A stretch of 6,892 nucleotides of DNA from an uncultured Erysipelotrichaceae bacterium. GTDB taxonomy: Bacteria > Bacillota_I > Bacilli_A > Erysipelotrichales > Erysipelotrichaceae. Each line of letters starts with the position of its first letter. The stretch's first letter is position 1. The notes beneath the pieces were generated by a model. It saw only the letters and a list, made by a program, of their open reading frames with translations, did not search any database and was not told the origin of the DNA. The stretch lies in NCBI GenBank assembly GCA_900314345.1, contig OMUX01000108.1, forward strand, positions 1 to 6,892, in the 5' to 3' direction. The position numbers and the translations under genes are program-made. This document shows positions 5,993 to 6,892 of this stretch, in pieces.

Positions 5993-6670
5993 TCAGTCCT
6001 CGACCTTCAGGATGTCCTTGAGATCATTCAGGCATTCCTTGCGTACATAATGGATGGCAAGATTTCCATCATAGTCCTTGTGTGTCTTGTCAGCACCATT
6101 GTCCAGCAAGAACTTCACCAGCTCCGGATAGCCGATGTAGGCAGCACGCATCAGGGCTGTGCATCCTCTGTTATCTTCGGCATTGACATCAGCACCGGCC
6201 TTGATCAGGGAGGTGATTACTTCTGCCTTGTATGCATTGACTGCTTCCATCAGAGCGGTTCTGCCCTGTTCATCACGGGCATTGACCTCAACGCCCTTTT
6301 CAATGAGGTAGTCAACGACTTCGCGCTGGCCAAGCAGTGCAGCTCTCATCAGAGCGGTTCTTCCCTTGTTGTCATGTGCGTTGATGTTGGAGCCGGCATG
6401 CACCAGCATCCTGACGATGTTCAGGTAACCCTTCTTCGCAGCACCCATCAGAGCCGTCTTATTATTCTTGTCACGGGCCCTTGCATCTGCGCCGTTGTCG
6501 AGCAGGAAGCGGACGATGTCTTCATATCCTCTCTTGGCACTGCGCATCAATGCCGTACGGCCGTCGCCGTTTGCGACGTCGACGTTGGCACCCTTGGAGA
6601 CCATCGAGCAAACCTTCTCGAAGTCCCCTCTGGCTGCTGCGTCAAAGAATTCCTGGTTGATCTGATCCAT
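5993..6670 (-). CDS. Ankyrin-repeat protein
   Basis: This 225-residue protein consists almost entirely of ankyrin repeats, a scaffold for protein-protein binding. Seven units are spaced exactly 33 residues apart, about 3-35, 36-68, 69-101, 102-134, 135-167, 168-200 and a shorter capping unit 201-223. The helix 1 motif is TALMxA (39, 72, 105, 138, 171), not the common TPLHxA. The helix 2 pattern is VxxLLxxGAD and the turn ends in N-A-x-D. The first and last units are polar variants, as expected for caps. There is no signal peptide or membrane segment, so it should be cytoplasmic. AAAGGAGG (6687-6680) is a near-perfect ribosome-binding site 9 bases before the ATG. It is followed after 5 bases by the EF-G-like gene, so the two are almost certainly co-transcribed and translationally coupled. 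The binding partner is unknown; the EF-G-like protein or the ribosome is a reasonable guess from context only. Confidence 0.93.
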   Translation of the reverse strand: MDQINQEFFDAAARGDFEKVCSMVSKGANVDVANGDGRTALMRSAKRGYEDIVRFLLDNGADARARDKNNKTALMGAAKKGYLNIVRMLVHAGSNINAHDNKGRTALMRAALLGQREVVDYLIEKGVEVNARDEQGRTALMEAVNAYKAEVITSLIKAGADVNAEDNRGCTALMRAAYIGYPELVKFLLDNGADKTHKDYDGNLAIHYVRKECLNDLKDILKVED

Positions 6671-6719
6671 AGTATTTTTCCTCCTTTACCTGGAAAGTGA
6701 TTCGGAACGGTCAGGATAC

Positions 6720-6745
6720 AAAAAGGCGGACGTTCTCAGTCCACC
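6720..6745 (-). terminator. Intrinsic terminator or attenuator upstream of the ankyrin gene
   Basis: On the minus strand GGTGGAC (6745-6739) and GTCCGCC (6731-6725) form a 7-bp stem with one G-T wobble and a 7-base loop, followed by five T (6724-6720). The 5' arm is the end of the 36-codon small ORF and the loop contains its stop codon. The ankyrin start codon lies 50 bases further on. Confidence 0.75.
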
Positions 6746-6846
6746 TCAAAGCAATCCGCATTGTCACACACAACCCCGCCGAAAAGCAGTCCTTCTCCGG
6801 TGTCATTCTGTACTAAGAAAAGTGCCTTTCCGACATTGATGATCAT
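6736..6846 (-). CDS. 36-residue small protein or leader peptide, unknown function
   Basis: This short ORF encodes 36 residues, starting MIINVGKALFLVQND and ending in an acidic CFEVD tail. It has two cysteines (C27, C32) and no clear membrane segment or known family. GGAG (6856-6853) lies 6 bases before the ATG, which supports real translation. The stop codon TGA (6738-6736) falls in the loop of an intrinsic terminator whose 5' arm is the last two sense codons plus adjoining bases. It could be a leader peptide that regulates the ankyrin/EF-G-like unit, the last gene of an upstream operon, or a degraded gene tail: an in-frame TAA five codons upstream ends another open frame that runs off the window. 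A chance ORF of this size cannot be excluded. Confidence 0.5.
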   Translation of the reverse strand: MIINVGKALFLVQNDTGEGLLFGGVVCDNADCFEVD

Positions 6847-6861
6847 AGTGTGCTCCGTTCT

Positions 6862-6892
6862 TTACTCAGAAATTACTTCTTGTACCTTCATT
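6862..6892 (-). CDS. Possible 3' end of an upstream gene (partial)
   Basis: On the minus strand the open frame entering from the window edge ends in MKVQEVISE and a TAA at 6864-6862. It is only 15 bases from the small ORF start codon, with the small ORF ribosome-binding site in between, which is the spacing of adjacent operon genes. Nine visible residues are too few to identify, and the open frame may be chance. Confidence 0.25.
   Translation of the reverse strand, partial: MKVQEVISE

Noticed and set aside
4293..6050. Long plus-strand open frame (585 codons) opposite the EF-G-like gene
   Set aside because: It is antisense to a fully conserved EF-G-like protein, has no ribosome-binding site or recognisable family, and arises because codon bias on the minus strand avoids antisense stops.
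6050..6700. Plus-strand open frame (216 codons) opposite the ankyrin gene
   Set aside because: Its repeated HQSG-like segments are the antisense of the ankyrin repeats; no independent evidence supports it.
6671..6719. Promoter for the ankyrin gene
   Set aside because: No pair of -35 and -10 hexamers with reasonable spacing was found; TTGTAT near 6716 has no -10 at 16-18 bases.
1..6892. CRISPR array, insertion sequence or att duplication
   Set aside because: No regularly spaced direct repeats other than the coding ankyrin repeats, no transposase or integrase, and no duplicated tRNA 3' end were seen.

Overview
This looks like chromosomal DNA of a low-to-mid GC Bacillota, most plausibly a gut-associated Erysipelotrichia-like organism. 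The evidence is strong AAGGAG-type Shine-Dalgarno sites, a tRNA-Leu with encoded CCA, an orphan FakA-type domain protein and an EF-G paralogue. The taxonomic guess is inference; no rRNA or other marker gene is present. Seven protein genes are supported (six clear ones plus one 36-codon small ORF), along with one tRNA, three intrinsic terminators and several promoter or operator candidates. No stretch over 300 bases lacks a gene.

Layout from left to right. (1) 61-147 (-): tRNA-Leu(CAA), with a good promoter directly upstream that overlaps a 9-bp-arm inverted repeat. (2) 189-1049 (-): an ArdC-type ssDNA-binding plus HExxH zinc-peptidase protein of a kind usually carried by conjugative elements, here without other mobile genes in view. 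(3) 1150-1410 (+): an 86-residue protein that matches only the middle domain of the fatty-acid kinase subunit FakA. It has its own extended -10 promoter, a 16-bp perfect palindrome at the predicted start of transcription, and a long hairpin terminator. (4) 1459-3810 (-): a two-gene unit of a CPBP/Abi-type membrane protein with degraded catalytic motifs, followed by a beta-lactamase-family serine hydrolase. (5) 3826-3908: two stacked hairpins after the EF-G-like gene, the second a classic terminator with a TATAAT in its loop. (6) 3915-6670 (-): an ankyrin-repeat protein followed after 5 nt by an EF-G-like translational GTPase. (7) 6736-6846 (-): a 36-codon small ORF whose stop codon lies in the loop of an intrinsic terminator just upstream of the ankyrin gene.

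The most interesting part is the right half. A small ORF overlapping a terminator, a short gap with no visible promoter, an ankyrin-repeat scaffold protein, and an EF-G paralogue with tyrosine in place of the catalytic switch II histidine are arranged like a regulated unit. One reading, which is inference only, is a translation-sensitive attenuator controlling a non-canonical translation factor and its ankyrin partner. The CPBP and serine-hydrolase pair and the orphan FakA-domain protein are further candidates for repurposed family members.
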